Counted from the first letter of the stretch, positions 7,377 through 14,691 are shown. The stretch: 14,822 nucleotides of DNA from JAAYJK01 sp964531295 (GCA_964531295.1 CAZHHJ010000047.1:1-14822); one strand, 5' to 3'. Notes: generated by a model from the sequence alone, not told the origin. Program-made: numbers and translations.

Positions 7377-7660
7377 TATTTCATTTCCTTATCTAAAGAA
7401 TTGTTGGGTTGCATTTTATGAATGACCACAGCTTGACATTTCTAGGTTTCCAAGCCATCTCCAGCGGCACCATAGGAAATTGTACCATTAATAATATAAT
7501 TAATATACAGGGAAAATGGGGGAGCAATGATATACTTTTTCAAAACAAATAGCAGTTAATTAACGATAATAACCATGAAGTGATCTTTTATGAATTACTA
7601 AGGCTTGGTCTTATGTTAATATTAATGATGGTTTATCGAAATATTTTAGGAAGTGATAAC
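7377..7660. promoter_or_regulatory. Divergent intergenic region between the MATE and TraB genes
   Basis: This AT-rich interval must hold both divergent promoters. TTGTAC (about 7481-7486) followed at 18 nt by TATACA is the best plus-strand candidate, but it is weak. A perfect TTGACA occurs near 7434 without a matching -10 box. A 10-codon ORF (7527-7559) has its purine-rich GGGGGAG only 2 nt from the ATG, too close for good initiation. The in-frame GTG at 7580 upstream of the chosen traB start also lacks a ribosome binding site. Confidence 0.3.
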
Positions 7661-8851
7661 TTGACGGTTGAAAACGAAAATTTGATGCTTGAAAATGTCC
7701 ATCACCTGGAAATGGATGGCAGGCAGATAATTCTTATCGGAACGGCTCATATTTCCCTAAAGAGTGCGGATCAGGTCAGGACAGTAATTGAGGCAGAACG
7801 GCCGGATACGGTGTGTATTGAGCTGTGTCAGTCCCGCTATAGTAATATCGCTGATACAAATCGCTGGAAAAACACTAATATCACCCAGATTATTAAAGAT
7901 GGCCAGGCTTTGCTGCTGTTAGTTAATTTAATACTTTCTTCATATCAGAAAAGGCTAGCCCAGCAGTTTAATATTAAACCGGGTCAGGAGATGATGCAGG
8001 GGATAGCATCAGCCCAGGAAATAGGGGCAGAGCTCTGTTTGGCAGATCGTGATATTCAGACTACTATGATGCGCTTATGGAGGAGCATTAATTTGTGGGG
8101 AAAAATGAAACTATTTTTTCAACTCCTAATAAGTATGTTTATCAATGAAGAAATTAGTGAAGAAGAACTGGAGAACATGAAAAGCAGTGATATGTTGACC
8201 GCGGCTTTAGAAGAACTATCCAGGTCCTTCCCCCATATTAAGTCTATATTAATTGATGAACGAGATCAGTACTTGGCGCAAAAAATTAAGGAAGCCCCAG
8301 GGGAAAAAGTTGTTGCCGTCCTGGGAGCCGGGCATATTCCAGGGATCAAAATGGAATTGAGCAAAGAACATGATCTGGAAAAGCTATCTCAAGTCAGGCC
8401 GGTCTCCAAAGTCACCAAAATGGTGGCCTGGGCTATACCAGTGCTGATCTTGATACTAATTGTTTCAACATTTTCTGTAGATAGGGCAGCAGGAATTGAT
8501 CAGGTAGCCGCCTGGATTATATGGAATGGTTCTTTAGCAGCGTTAGGAGCCCTGCTCTCTTGGGCTCATCCTTTGTCCATAATCACGGCTTTTGTAGTCT
8601 CACCTATCAGTTCCTTAAATCCACTTTTGGCGGCCGGTTGGTTTGCAGGCCTGGTCGAGGCCATAATTAGAAAACCCAAAGTACAAGATTTTGAAAACAT
8701 AGCCGAGGATATCACTTCTATAAAAGGGTTCTGGAGCAACAAGGTTACTCATATTTTACTACTAGTCGCTCTGGCCAACCTGGGCAGCAGTCTGGGAGCT
8801 GTGCTGGGGGGACTGGAAGTTATCCGGCACTTCATCAATACCTTCGTGTAA
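7661..8851 (+). CDS. TraB-family membrane protein (TraB/PrgY/GumN superfamily)
   Basis: This is a 396-aa protein of the family named after enterococcal TraB, the pheromone-shutdown protein. The soluble domain has the family marks, numbered from the TTG start: GTAHIS (27-32), IELC with E54, LADRDIQTTMMRLW (127-140), an ERDQYLA segment near 200 and GAGHIPGI (222-229). The paired GTAH and GxGH histidines are those thought to bind a metal in the related TIKI/EreA-type proteins. Three or four C-terminal helices (from about 256) anchor it, with a conserved SPISSLNPLLAAGWFAGLVE segment between them. I chose TTG 7661 because AGGAAG lies 7 nt upstream and the family normally starts just before this point. 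A GTG 27 codons earlier has no ribosome binding site. Its function in bacteria outside pheromone conjugation is not established. Confidence 0.85.
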   Translation: MTVENENLMLENVHHLEMDGRQIILIGTAHISLKSADQVRTVIEAERPDTVCIELCQSRYSNIADTNRWKNTNITQIIKDGQALLLLVNLILSSYQKRLAQQFNIKPGQEMMQGIASAQEIGAELCLADRDIQTTMMRLWRSINLWGKMKLFFQLLISMFINEEISEEELENMKSSDMLTAALEELSRSFPHIKSILIDERDQYLAQKIKEAPGEKVVAVLGAGHIPGIKMELSKEHDLEKLSQVRPVSKVTKMVAWAIPVLILILIVSTFSVDRAAGIDQVAAWIIWNGSLAALGALLSWAHPLSIITAFVVSPISSLNPLLAAGWFAGLVEAIIRKPKVQDFENIAEDITSIKGFWSNKVTHILLLVALANLGSSLGAVLGGLEVIRHFINTFV

Positions 8852-8852
8852 A

Positions 8853-8883
8853 GTTGACAGGAAGCACCGTCCCCACTGTCAAC
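8853..8883. repeat. REP-like inverted repeat after the TraB gene
   Basis: GTTGACAG (8853-8860) and CTGTCAAC (8876-8883) enclose a 15-nt loop containing ACCGTCCCC. It begins 2 nt after the traB stop codon and has no U tract. The arm and loop resemble a palindromic GGGGACGGT/TGACA motif that I recall as dispersed in clostridial genomes and near IS200-like transposases. That link is from memory, and the window holds only this copy. It could also act as a 3' stabilising hairpin. Confidence 0.45.
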
Positions 8884-8900
8884 GAAAAGAAGAAATAGTA

Positions 8901-8929
8901 TTGCAATAAAGAATACAATAAAATACAAT
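8901..8929 (+). promoter_or_regulatory. Sigma-A promoter of the YdbC/PC4 gene
   Basis: TTGCAA (8901-8906) and TACAAT (8924-8929) are spaced by exactly 17 nt, matching the consensus at 4 and 5 of 6 positions. A transcript would start near 8936, giving a 30-nt leader that contains the AAGGAAGTG ribosome binding site. A tandem AATACAATAA repeat (8912-8931) lies within the promoter. Confidence 0.6.
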
Positions 8930-8966
8930 AATGTAAATAATTTATATAAGGAAGTGAATTCTTGGT

Positions 8967-9203
8967 ATGGCCGATATAAAATATGAAATCACCAAACCCA
9001 TGGGGGTATTATCTGAAGGTTCACGGGGATGGCAAAAGGAAATCAACCTGGTGAGCTGGAACGGCCGGGCACCCAAAATTGACATTCGGGATTGGGCGCC
9101 AGAGCATGAAAAAATGGGGAAAGGGATAACCCTGAATAAAGCCGAGCTTATTAAGTTAAAAGCACTCCTGCAGGATATTGATCTTGATTTGCTGGAAGGT
9201 TAA
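8967..9203 (+). CDS. ydbC: YdbC/PC4-family single-stranded DNA-binding protein
   Basis: This 78-aa protein belongs to the bacterial YdbC branch of the PC4 (transcriptional coactivator p15) fold, small homodimers that bind single-stranded nucleic acid. The full-length family pattern is visible: an N-terminal strand (YEITKPMGVLSE), GWQKEINLVSWNGR (21-34), PKIDIRDWAPEHEKMGKGIT (36-55), and a C-terminal helix with NKAELIKLKALL. The basic-aromatic surface residues W22, K24, W31, R34 and R41 are the type that contacts nucleic acid in this family. The length is typical and the protein appears complete. AAGGAAG lies about 12 nt before the ATG. It is monocistronic, with its own promoter upstream and an ABC operon converging from downstream. 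It is probably a housekeeping nucleoid or repair accessory protein; its exact cellular role is not settled. Confidence 0.88.
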   Translation: MADIKYEITKPMGVLSEGSRGWQKEINLVSWNGRAPKIDIRDWAPEHEKMGKGITLNKAELIKLKALLQDIDLDLLEG

Positions 9204-9324
9204 GCTTTGATATTCCAGTCAGGCTGATGGTAGTTAAAATTATTAGCCCTGCTGGAGAGTTAGATAAGAACTCAAGCTCTGAACAAACATTCTGCTTATG
9301 AACTCATTAATTAAATATGCGCAT

Positions 9325-9366
9325 TTTTTCCGGCTGGCATCTTCATGAAGATGCCAGCCGGAAAAA
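9325..9366. repeat. Perfect 42-bp palindrome downstream of the ABC operon
   Basis: Two 21-bp arms are exact reverse complements about the centre 9345/9346: TTTTTCCGGCTGGCATCTTC, continuing to a TCATGA centre and its mirror. It lies 8 bp after the stop codon of the minus-strand ABC gene. On either strand the U run is at the 5' side and the A run at the 3' side, the reverse of an intrinsic terminator, and no U tract follows. It probably acts as a very stable 3'-end hairpin for the convergent transcripts, with or without termination. Confidence 0.7.
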
Positions 9367-9373
9367 TCATTCA

Positions 9374-11317
9374 TCAAGCCAGGCTAGCTCCGGTAAACTG
9401 GCTGTTATAGAGGTCGGCATAGAACCCTTCTTGAGCGAGCAACTCGCTATGGCGACCCTGTTCTATAATGGCACCATGGTCCATCACCAGGATTAGGTCT
9501 GCTTCTCTAATGGTTGAAAGCCGGTGGGCGATGACAAAGCTGGTTTTGCCTTTCATCAAAGAGCCCATAGCCTGCTGAATCAGCACTTCGGTGCGAGTAT
9601 CGACGTTGCTGGTGGCTTCATCCAGTATCATGATGGTCGGGTTAGCCAGTATAGCCCGGGCAATAGTCAGAAGCTGTTTCTGCCCCTGGGATATATTGGA
9701 GGCTTCTTCGTTTAAGATAGTATCATAGCCTTCAGGCAGGGTCATTATAAAATGATGGGCATGGGCGGCTTGAGCCGCATCAATAACCTCCTGTTCGGAG
9801 GCTCCTTCCCGGCCATAGGCGATATTATCCCTGATAGTACCATTAAAGAGCCAGGTATCCTGCAAGACCATACCGAACAGGGCCCGTAAATCCCCTCGCT
9901 TCATTTCTTTGATATCTATTCCATCTATTGTAATACGGCCCTCTTGTACTTCATAGAAACGCATGATCAGGTTAACCAGAGTGGTTTTCCCGGCTCCGGT
10001 TGGGCCTACGATGGCAACGGTCTGACCTTCTTTGATATCGATGCTCAGGTCTTCGATAAGAGGTACATCCTCTTTGTAGCTGAATTTCACGCGTTCGAAT
10101 TGAACTCTGCCCTGGGGGAAAGCGATTACCCTGGCATCCTGGCGATCTGCCAATTCTTCAGGCTCATCCATTATTTCGAACACCCGCTCGGCAGAAGCAA
10201 CCGTGGATTGCAATATGTTGGCTATATTGGCCACCTGAATGATGGGCTGGGTAAACTGCCTGATATACTGTATAAATGCTTGAATATCACCGATTTGAAT
10301 GGTCCTCTGGGCTACCATAACACCGCCGATGATACATACTAAAACATATCCTATATTATTGACGAAGTTCAAAGCCGGGAAAATAATGCCGGACATAAAC
10401 TGGGCTTTCCAGCCTACCTCGTATAGTTCAGAATTAATGGCCTTAAACTCCTCTATTGATTCTTGTTCCCGTCCAAACACTTTGACAATTTTGTGTCCGG
10501 AATACATTTCCTCCACATGGCCATTCAATTCTCCTAGGCGTTTTTGCTGCTCTTTAAAATACTTCTGGGAGTAACGGGTGATGTTCCCGGTTATAACAAC
10601 ACTTACAGGCAGAGAAGCCAGAGCAATCAGGGTTAAAAGGGGACTGATACTAAGCATCATAACTAATGTTCCGAAGAGGGTAACGAATGAGGTGATCAGT
10701 TGAGTCAGGCTCTGCTGCAGGGTATTGGCTATATTATCCATGTCGTTGGTAACCCGGCTCAGGATTTCGCCATGGGTGCGTTGATCGAAATACCTGAGGG
10801 GGAGGCGATCCAACTTGTTCTTAACGTCATTGCGCATCCGGTAAACAGTTTCCTGGGATACAGTAGACATTACATAGGCCATGATGTAACTGAAAAGGGC
10901 ACTCAAAAGATATAGGCCCAGCAGCAATAGCAAAATCCTGCCAATATAGTCTAAATCAAAGCTTGGAATAGCTTGTTTTCGCAGCTGATTGATATAGCTT
11001 ATGGGCATATTATTCTGGATGGCCGCATTAAGCTGCATTAAATAGGCGTATTTAGCTAAAACCCCTTCGCCCAGTTTGGTAGTGGCCTTCCCCATGATTT
11101 TTGGTCCAACGATGGAAAATAGGGTACTGCCAACTGCCAGAAAGAAAACCGCAATGAACCGGGACTTCTCCGGACTCAAATATTGGGCCAATCTTTTTAA
11201 GGTTCCGATAAAATCCCGGGCTTTTTCGGCCGGCCTCCCCATTGGCGGGCCACCACCCATAGGCCCATGGCGAGGCGGTGGCTGAGATTTTATTTGGTGG
11301 GGCTTATTCACATTCAT
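9374..11317 (-). CDS. Heterodimeric ABC exporter, catalytic (TM288-like) subunit
   Basis: This is a 647-aa half-transporter: a Pro/Gly-rich N-terminal tail (about 5-30), six membrane helices (about 50-380) and an ATPase domain (about 400-635). Walker A is GPTGAGKT (438-445) and the Q loop is LQDTW. The signature is SQGQ (543-546) in place of SGGQ. Walker B is ILDE with the catalytic E567, and the switch histidine H598 is in IAHRLST. An intact Walker B/H-loop with an altered signature is the pattern of the catalytic partner in TM287/288-type exporters of drugs or lipids. The start is ATG 11317, 4 nt after the stop of the partner gene, with GAGGAGA inside that gene's end about 12 nt upstream. 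The longer open frame overlaps the partner gene and is rejected. Last gene of the operon. Confidence 0.93.
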   Translation of the reverse strand: MNVNKPHQIKSQPPPRHGPMGGGPPMGRPAEKARDFIGTLKRLAQYLSPEKSRFIAVFFLAVGSTLFSIVGPKIMGKATTKLGEGVLAKYAYLMQLNAAIQNNMPISYINQLRKQAIPSFDLDYIGRILLLLLGLYLLSALFSYIMAYVMSTVSQETVYRMRNDVKNKLDRLPLRYFDQRTHGEILSRVTNDMDNIANTLQQSLTQLITSFVTLFGTLVMMLSISPLLTLIALASLPVSVVITGNITRYSQKYFKEQQKRLGELNGHVEEMYSGHKIVKVFGREQESIEEFKAINSELYEVGWKAQFMSGIIFPALNFVNNIGYVLVCIIGGVMVAQRTIQIGDIQAFIQYIRQFTQPIIQVANIANILQSTVASAERVFEIMDEPEELADRQDARVIAFPQGRVQFERVKFSYKEDVPLIEDLSIDIKEGQTVAIVGPTGAGKTTLVNLIMRFYEVQEGRITIDGIDIKEMKRGDLRALFGMVLQDTWLFNGTIRDNIAYGREGASEQEVIDAAQAAHAHHFIMTLPEGYDTILNEEASNISQGQKQLLTIARAILANPTIMILDEATSNVDTRTEVLIQQAMGSLMKGKTSFVIAHRLSTIREADLILVMDHGAIIEQGRHSELLAQEGFYADLYNSQFTGASLA

Positions 11318-11321
11318 AATA

Positions 11322-13049
11322 CTATGCAATCTCCTCTTCTGATAACTGGGAGGACACGATCTCATAATATACCTGGCTCTTTTCCAGGAGTTCCCGGTGT
11401 CTGCCAATTCCAGCTATTTGACCATCATCCAGCACGATGATTTGATCAGCATCCATGACCGTACTTACCCTCTGGGCAACAATTATAAGGGTGGAGTTGA
11501 CAATTTCGTTTTTAAGCGCAGCACGAAGCCGGGCATCGGTTTTGAAATCAAGGGCGGAAAAGCTATCATCCAGGATATATATAGCCGGTTCTTTGACCAG
11601 GGCCCGGGCAAGGGAAAGACGCTGTTTCTGGCCTCCAGATAAATTAGTTCCGCCCTGGGAAACAACAGATTGGTATCTATCGGGCATAGCGTTAATAAAC
11701 TCACTGGCTTGAGCGATATCAGCAGCCTGCTCAATCTCATGGTCGGCGGCATCATTTTTGCCGTAGCGAATGTTATCGGCAATAGTTCCGCTGAACAGAA
11801 CGGGAGTCTGCGGTACAAAGCCCATTTTGGCACGCAACTCCTGCTGCCTCATTTCCCGAACGTCCATATCATCCACCAGCACCCTGCCCTGGCTAACATC
11901 ATAAAAGCGAGGTATGAGATTGATGAGGGTGGATTTACCCGAGCCCGTACCTCCGATAATAGCGGTGATCTCTCCCGGCCGCGCTTTAAAAGAAATATGG
12001 CTAATGGCGGGGTTCTCTGCTCCGGGATAGAAAAAAGTCACATCCTCGAATTCAACATACCCCTTCTGTTCATGCGATGATTTCGCATCCGGAGGATCTA
12101 CTATGGTAGGTTCCATATCCAGGACCTCGTTTATGCGCAGAGCCGACGCCTGGGCCCGGGGCAGCATAACAAACATGACGGTAACCATAATAATAGAAAA
12201 CATTATCTGCATGGCATATTGTATAAAGGCCATCATATCACCGATCTGCATGCTGTTTTGGGCGATACGCAGGCCTCCGAACCATATTATGGCAATGGAT
12301 GTGAAGTTCATAAAAATAATCATAACCGGTTGCAAGGAGGCCATTATTTTATTGACCCGAATAGAGATATCAGCCAGATCCCGGTTGGCTTGATCGAAGC
12401 GTGTGGTTTCCTTTTTTAGACGGTTAAAGGCTCGGATAACTCTTATTCCGGTTAAATTTTCTCTGAGTACCAGGTTGACTTTGTCTAACTTGATTTGCAT
12501 GGCTTTAAACAGGGGCACGATATAAGTGGCAATGCCGCCGATGAAGGCTAGCATCAAGGGCAGGACGACGAGCAGAATAAGGGTAAGGTGGCTGTCCCTG
12601 GAATAAGCCATGATTATTCCCCCAATGCACATAATAGGGGCATTGACCATGAAGCGCAGGCCGACTACCAGAAGGGTCTGCACCTGGGTAATATCATTGG
12701 TAGTGCGGTTAATAAGTGAAGCAGTTCCGATCTTATCGAATTCATGCAGAGAATAATTTTCTACCCGGGAAAATACTTTATCCCTGGTATCACGCCCGAA
12801 ACTCATCCCTATAATGGCTGAAAGATAACTGCCCACGATAGAGCAAAGACTACTGAGCAGGGCTACTGCCAGCATATAGTTGCCAAACTTCCAGACGTAG
12901 CCGGCATCGCCCTTCATCATACCTTTATTGACCATTTCTGACATTAAGGTAGGAAGGTAAAGTTCAGCGAGAGACTGGGCAAAAATAAACACAACTACCC
13001 AGAACAAACTCCAGATGTATGGTTTTAATCCGCTGAATAATTTAAGCAT
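11322..13049 (-). CDS. Heterodimeric ABC exporter, degenerate-site (TM287-like) subunit
   Basis: This is a 575-aa half-transporter with six membrane helices (about 10-310) and an ATPase domain (about 330-570). Walker A is GGTGSGKST (366-374), the Q loop is VPQTPVLF, and the signature LSGGQ (470-474) is canonical. However, Walker B is ILDD, with D495 where the catalytic glutamate belongs, and the H loop is VAQRVST, with Q526 replacing the switch histidine. Its own Walker site, completed by the partner's SQGQ signature, is therefore the non-hydrolytic degenerate site. Its LSGGQ completes the partner's active site. The two genes must work as one heterodimer. ATG 13049 has GGAG 10 nt upstream. 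An in-frame TTG 9 nt earlier sits too close to it. Confidence 0.93.
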   Translation of the reverse strand: MLKLFSGLKPYIWSLFWVVVFIFAQSLAELYLPTLMSEMVNKGMMKGDAGYVWKFGNYMLAVALLSSLCSIVGSYLSAIIGMSFGRDTRDKVFSRVENYSLHEFDKIGTASLINRTTNDITQVQTLLVVGLRFMVNAPIMCIGGIIMAYSRDSHLTLILLVVLPLMLAFIGGIATYIVPLFKAMQIKLDKVNLVLRENLTGIRVIRAFNRLKKETTRFDQANRDLADISIRVNKIMASLQPVMIIFMNFTSIAIIWFGGLRIAQNSMQIGDMMAFIQYAMQIMFSIIMVTVMFVMLPRAQASALRINEVLDMEPTIVDPPDAKSSHEQKGYVEFEDVTFFYPGAENPAISHISFKARPGEITAIIGGTGSGKSTLINLIPRFYDVSQGRVLVDDMDVREMRQQELRAKMGFVPQTPVLFSGTIADNIRYGKNDAADHEIEQAADIAQASEFINAMPDRYQSVVSQGGTNLSGGQKQRLSLARALVKEPAIYILDDSFSALDFKTDARLRAALKNEIVNSTLIIVAQRVSTVMDADQIIVLDDGQIAGIGRHRELLEKSQVYYEIVSSQLSEEEIA

Positions 13050-13081
13050 AAATGACAATCTCCATCCAGTGTTAGTGGTTC

Positions 13082-13393
13082 TTACTGAACCTCAACCGGG
13101 GTTTTATCGAGCAAGACATGGACGTTGCTAACTGCCACCTGTTCATCCTCATCAAGCCCGGTAAGAATGTGGGTATTCTGTTCATTGCTTAATCCGGCAG
13201 CAACCATCCGCCGCTGGGCTACCTGTTCCTCGATAACATAGACGCAGTTTTCTCCTTGATCCTGAATGATAGATGAAGATGGAATCATGATGCCATTTAT
13301 TTTAATGTTTATGAAAGCATGGGCTAATAGACCTGCTATAAGCTGGCGGTCATCATTATCAATAGTTATTTCCAGGGGGATAACCTCATTTCT
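13082..13393 (-). pseudogene. 5'-truncated remnant of an RND-type membrane-fusion adaptor
   Basis: The frame continues directly after the TAG of the upstream adaptor for 103 codons. It begins NEVIPLEITIDNDD, continues through a barrel strand (LAHAFINIKI) and IMIPSSSIIQDQGENCVYVI, and ends GLDEDEQVAVSNVHVLLDKT plus PVEVQ. This is the C-terminal quarter of AcrA/RND-type periplasmic adaptors: end of the beta barrel plus the membrane-proximal domain. The lipoyl, hairpin and membrane-anchor parts are missing. The only in-frame ATG (13288) has no ribosome binding site and would start inside the fold. It lies 32 nt before the first ABC subunit gene. It repeats barrel strands already present in the upstream adaptor, so it is a second adaptor's remnant and not simply the severed end of the first. 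Confidence 0.72.
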
Positions 13394-14092
13394 CTATTTG
13401 ATATGGATTTTTATAACTGCATTCAGACCAGGCATAAGATTTAGTTGATCAGCATCCATAATGCTGATATAGATAGGGATCAACTGAGTAACTTTGGAGT
13501 AGGTGCCACTGGTGTTTAAAGACGGCATGGTGCTGAAGGCGGAGGTGGTAGCCTGTCCGATATTTTCTACGTAACCCTGGAAGCTTTTCTTAGCATAGGC
13601 ATCTATTTTTATGTCCACCTTCTGCCCTTTGGCTATCTTTAAAATATCCGTTTCTTCAATATGAGCTTTGATATAAAAATGCGAAGTATCTGCTATAGTA
13701 GCGATTTCCATCCCGGGGCTGATCACTTGGCCTTTAATAACATTAGATTTAACTACTTTACCATCTATAGGGGACTTAATTTCTGATTTGTTGATAAATA
13801 GATCAGCAGGGTTGGCCATAGATTGGGAATCTGTTGGCAAACTCGTAATCATGCTGCTGACATCCTGTTTCCCCAGGACCTGTCCACTCTTAACCTGCTC
13901 GCCCTCTTTTATATCCCAATTCTTGACTTGCCCGGTTAATTCCGGGGTGATGTTAACCATATCACAGGTAACCTGAGCATCTTCAGTAGAAAAAAAATGA
14001 ATGCCTTGATAGACATAGTAGTATAAAGCACCTGCTCCAGCCAGAAGAACAATTATACCTAATATCGATAAGATTTTTTTCAACTTTTCCAT
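13394..14092 (-). CDS. HlyD/EmrA-like membrane-fusion (adaptor) protein
   Basis: This is a 232-aa membrane-anchored adaptor of export systems. An N-terminal anchor helix (6-28) is followed by STEDAQVTCDMVNITPELTG, close to the EmrA segment at the start of the first lipoyl half. The second half is IKSPIDGKVVKSNVIKGQV (105-123). A beta-barrel domain (about 132-232) carries ETDILKIAKGQKVDIKIDAY and ends LMPGLNAVIKIHIK, a normal EmrA-type terminus. Between the lipoyl halves there are only about 27 residues, with no long coiled-coil hairpin, so it would not reach far from the membrane. ATG 14092 has AAGGTGG 8 nt upstream. A GTG 12 nt earlier overlaps that site. It lies 48 nt after marR and precedes the adaptor remnant and the ABC exporter, so it is presumably their partner. 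Confidence 0.85.
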   Translation of the reverse strand: MEKLKKILSILGIIVLLAGAGALYYYVYQGIHFFSTEDAQVTCDMVNITPELTGQVKNWDIKEGEQVKSGQVLGKQDVSSMITSLPTDSQSMANPADLFINKSEIKSPIDGKVVKSNVIKGQVISPGMEIATIADTSHFYIKAHIEETDILKIAKGQKVDIKIDAYAKKSFQGYVENIGQATTSAFSTMPSLNTSGTYSKVTQLIPIYISIMDADQLNLMPGLNAVIKIHIK

Positions 14093-14140
14093 TCTATTGA
14101 CCACCTTAATAAATTTGATTATTTGATATTGCAGGCATGG

Positions 14141-14578
14141 TTACGTTGCGCCTTTGAGAATGATCTGAATTTTTTGCATTAGGTCAGCTAGCTCTTTAAG
14201 TTCCTTTTCTGGGAGTTCACTTAATTTTTCGGAGAATTTATGTTTTATATCGTTTTTCAATTCTGTATACATGTTTATACCTTCTTCGGTAATCTCTATC
14301 AGCACTATCCGCCGATCATTTTCATCAGTTCTTCTTATTACCCACCGGGCTTCGATAAGCTTATAAATTAGAGGGGTGAGCTGCTGTTTGGATATGCCCA
14401 TATTATTAGCCAGTTCGCTCATAGGCAGAGGCCCTTTGAGAGCTAAAAAAGAAATAGCATGGAACTGGGCATGGCTTAATTTGAGCCGGGTAATTTGCTC
14501 TGCGGGCCGTAAGTAGTTATGACGCATATAGGTCAGCAAAAATATGAAGTCGTCAACAATCTTTTCTGATTCAGTCAT
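14141..14578 (-). CDS. MarR-family regulator of the ABC exporter operon
   Basis: This is a 145-aa winged-helix MarR protein of standard length. The recognition helix region reads MSELANNMGISKQQLTPLIY (53-72), followed by KLIEARWVIRR and the wing TDENDRRIVLIEITEEG with the DRR arginines. Long flanking helices (1-30 and 105-140) form the dimer interface. ATG 14578 has GCAGGTG about 6 nt upstream. It is the first gene of the minus-strand run marR, adaptor, remnant, ABC, ABC. Family knowledge suggests that it represses this operon and is released by a ligand of the exporter. A palindrome over the predicted promoter fits autoregulation. The inducer is unknown. Confidence 0.91.
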   Translation of the reverse strand: MTESEKIVDDFIFLLTYMRHNYLRPAEQITRLKLSHAQFHAISFLALKGPLPMSELANNMGISKQQLTPLIYKLIEARWVIRRTDENDRRIVLIEITEEGINMYTELKNDIKHKFSEKLSELPEKELKELADLMQKIQIILKGAT

Positions 14579-14616
14579 ATATACACCTGCTTATAAAAAT
14601 TCAAAAGACTGAAATA

Positions 14617-14657
14617 AGTATAAATGTTCAAAACAAAATAGTAAACAATGATTTACT
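14617..14657 (-). promoter_or_regulatory. Probable promoter and MarR operator of the exporter operon
   Basis: On the minus strand TTTACT (14645-14640) and TATACT (14622-14617) are spaced by 17 nt, giving a transcript start near 14610, about 32 nt before marR. The -35 box is one arm of an 18-bp inverted repeat on the plus strand, AGTAAA (14640-14645) and TTTACT (14652-14657), with a 6-nt spacer. A repressor dimer bound there would block RNA polymerase. The coincidence of repeat and promoter is visible; the binding protein is inferred. Confidence 0.48.
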
Positions 14658-14691
14658 GTAAAGCACTATTAACTAAAGGAGTGATCCTGTA

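Noticed and set aside
7527..7559. 10-codon ORF upstream of traB as a leader peptide
   Set aside because: The purine-rich GGGGGAG is only 2 nt from the ATG, too close for good initiation, and no attenuator-like structure follows.
8912..8931. Tandem AATACAATAA repeat as a CRISPR-like or iteron repeat
   Set aside because: There are only two copies without spacers, and they coincide with a well-spaced promoter in AT-rich sequence.
9944..10342. 132-aa plus-strand open frame opposite the ABC gene
   Set aside because: It lies wholly antisense to a strongly supported ABC ATPase gene and has no ribosome binding site or recognisable motif, so it is a shadow frame.
11318..11407. N-terminal 30-codon extension of the second ABC subunit, overlapping the partner gene
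   Set aside because: It runs antiparallel to normal conservation inside the partner's coding end, has no ribosome binding site, and does not look like an exporter N-terminus. ATG 11317 fits translational coupling.
11670..12080. 136-aa plus-strand open frame opposite the first ABC subunit
   Set aside because: It is antisense to the ATPase domain with its Walker and signature motifs, so the frame is a by-product of that coding sequence.
13394..13396. TAG between the two adaptor segments as a pyrrolysine or readthrough codon
   Set aside because: The upstream protein ends at a normal EmrA-type terminus and the downstream part repeats barrel strands, so readthrough would give a duplicated fold. 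Nothing in the window suggests pyrrolysine machinery.
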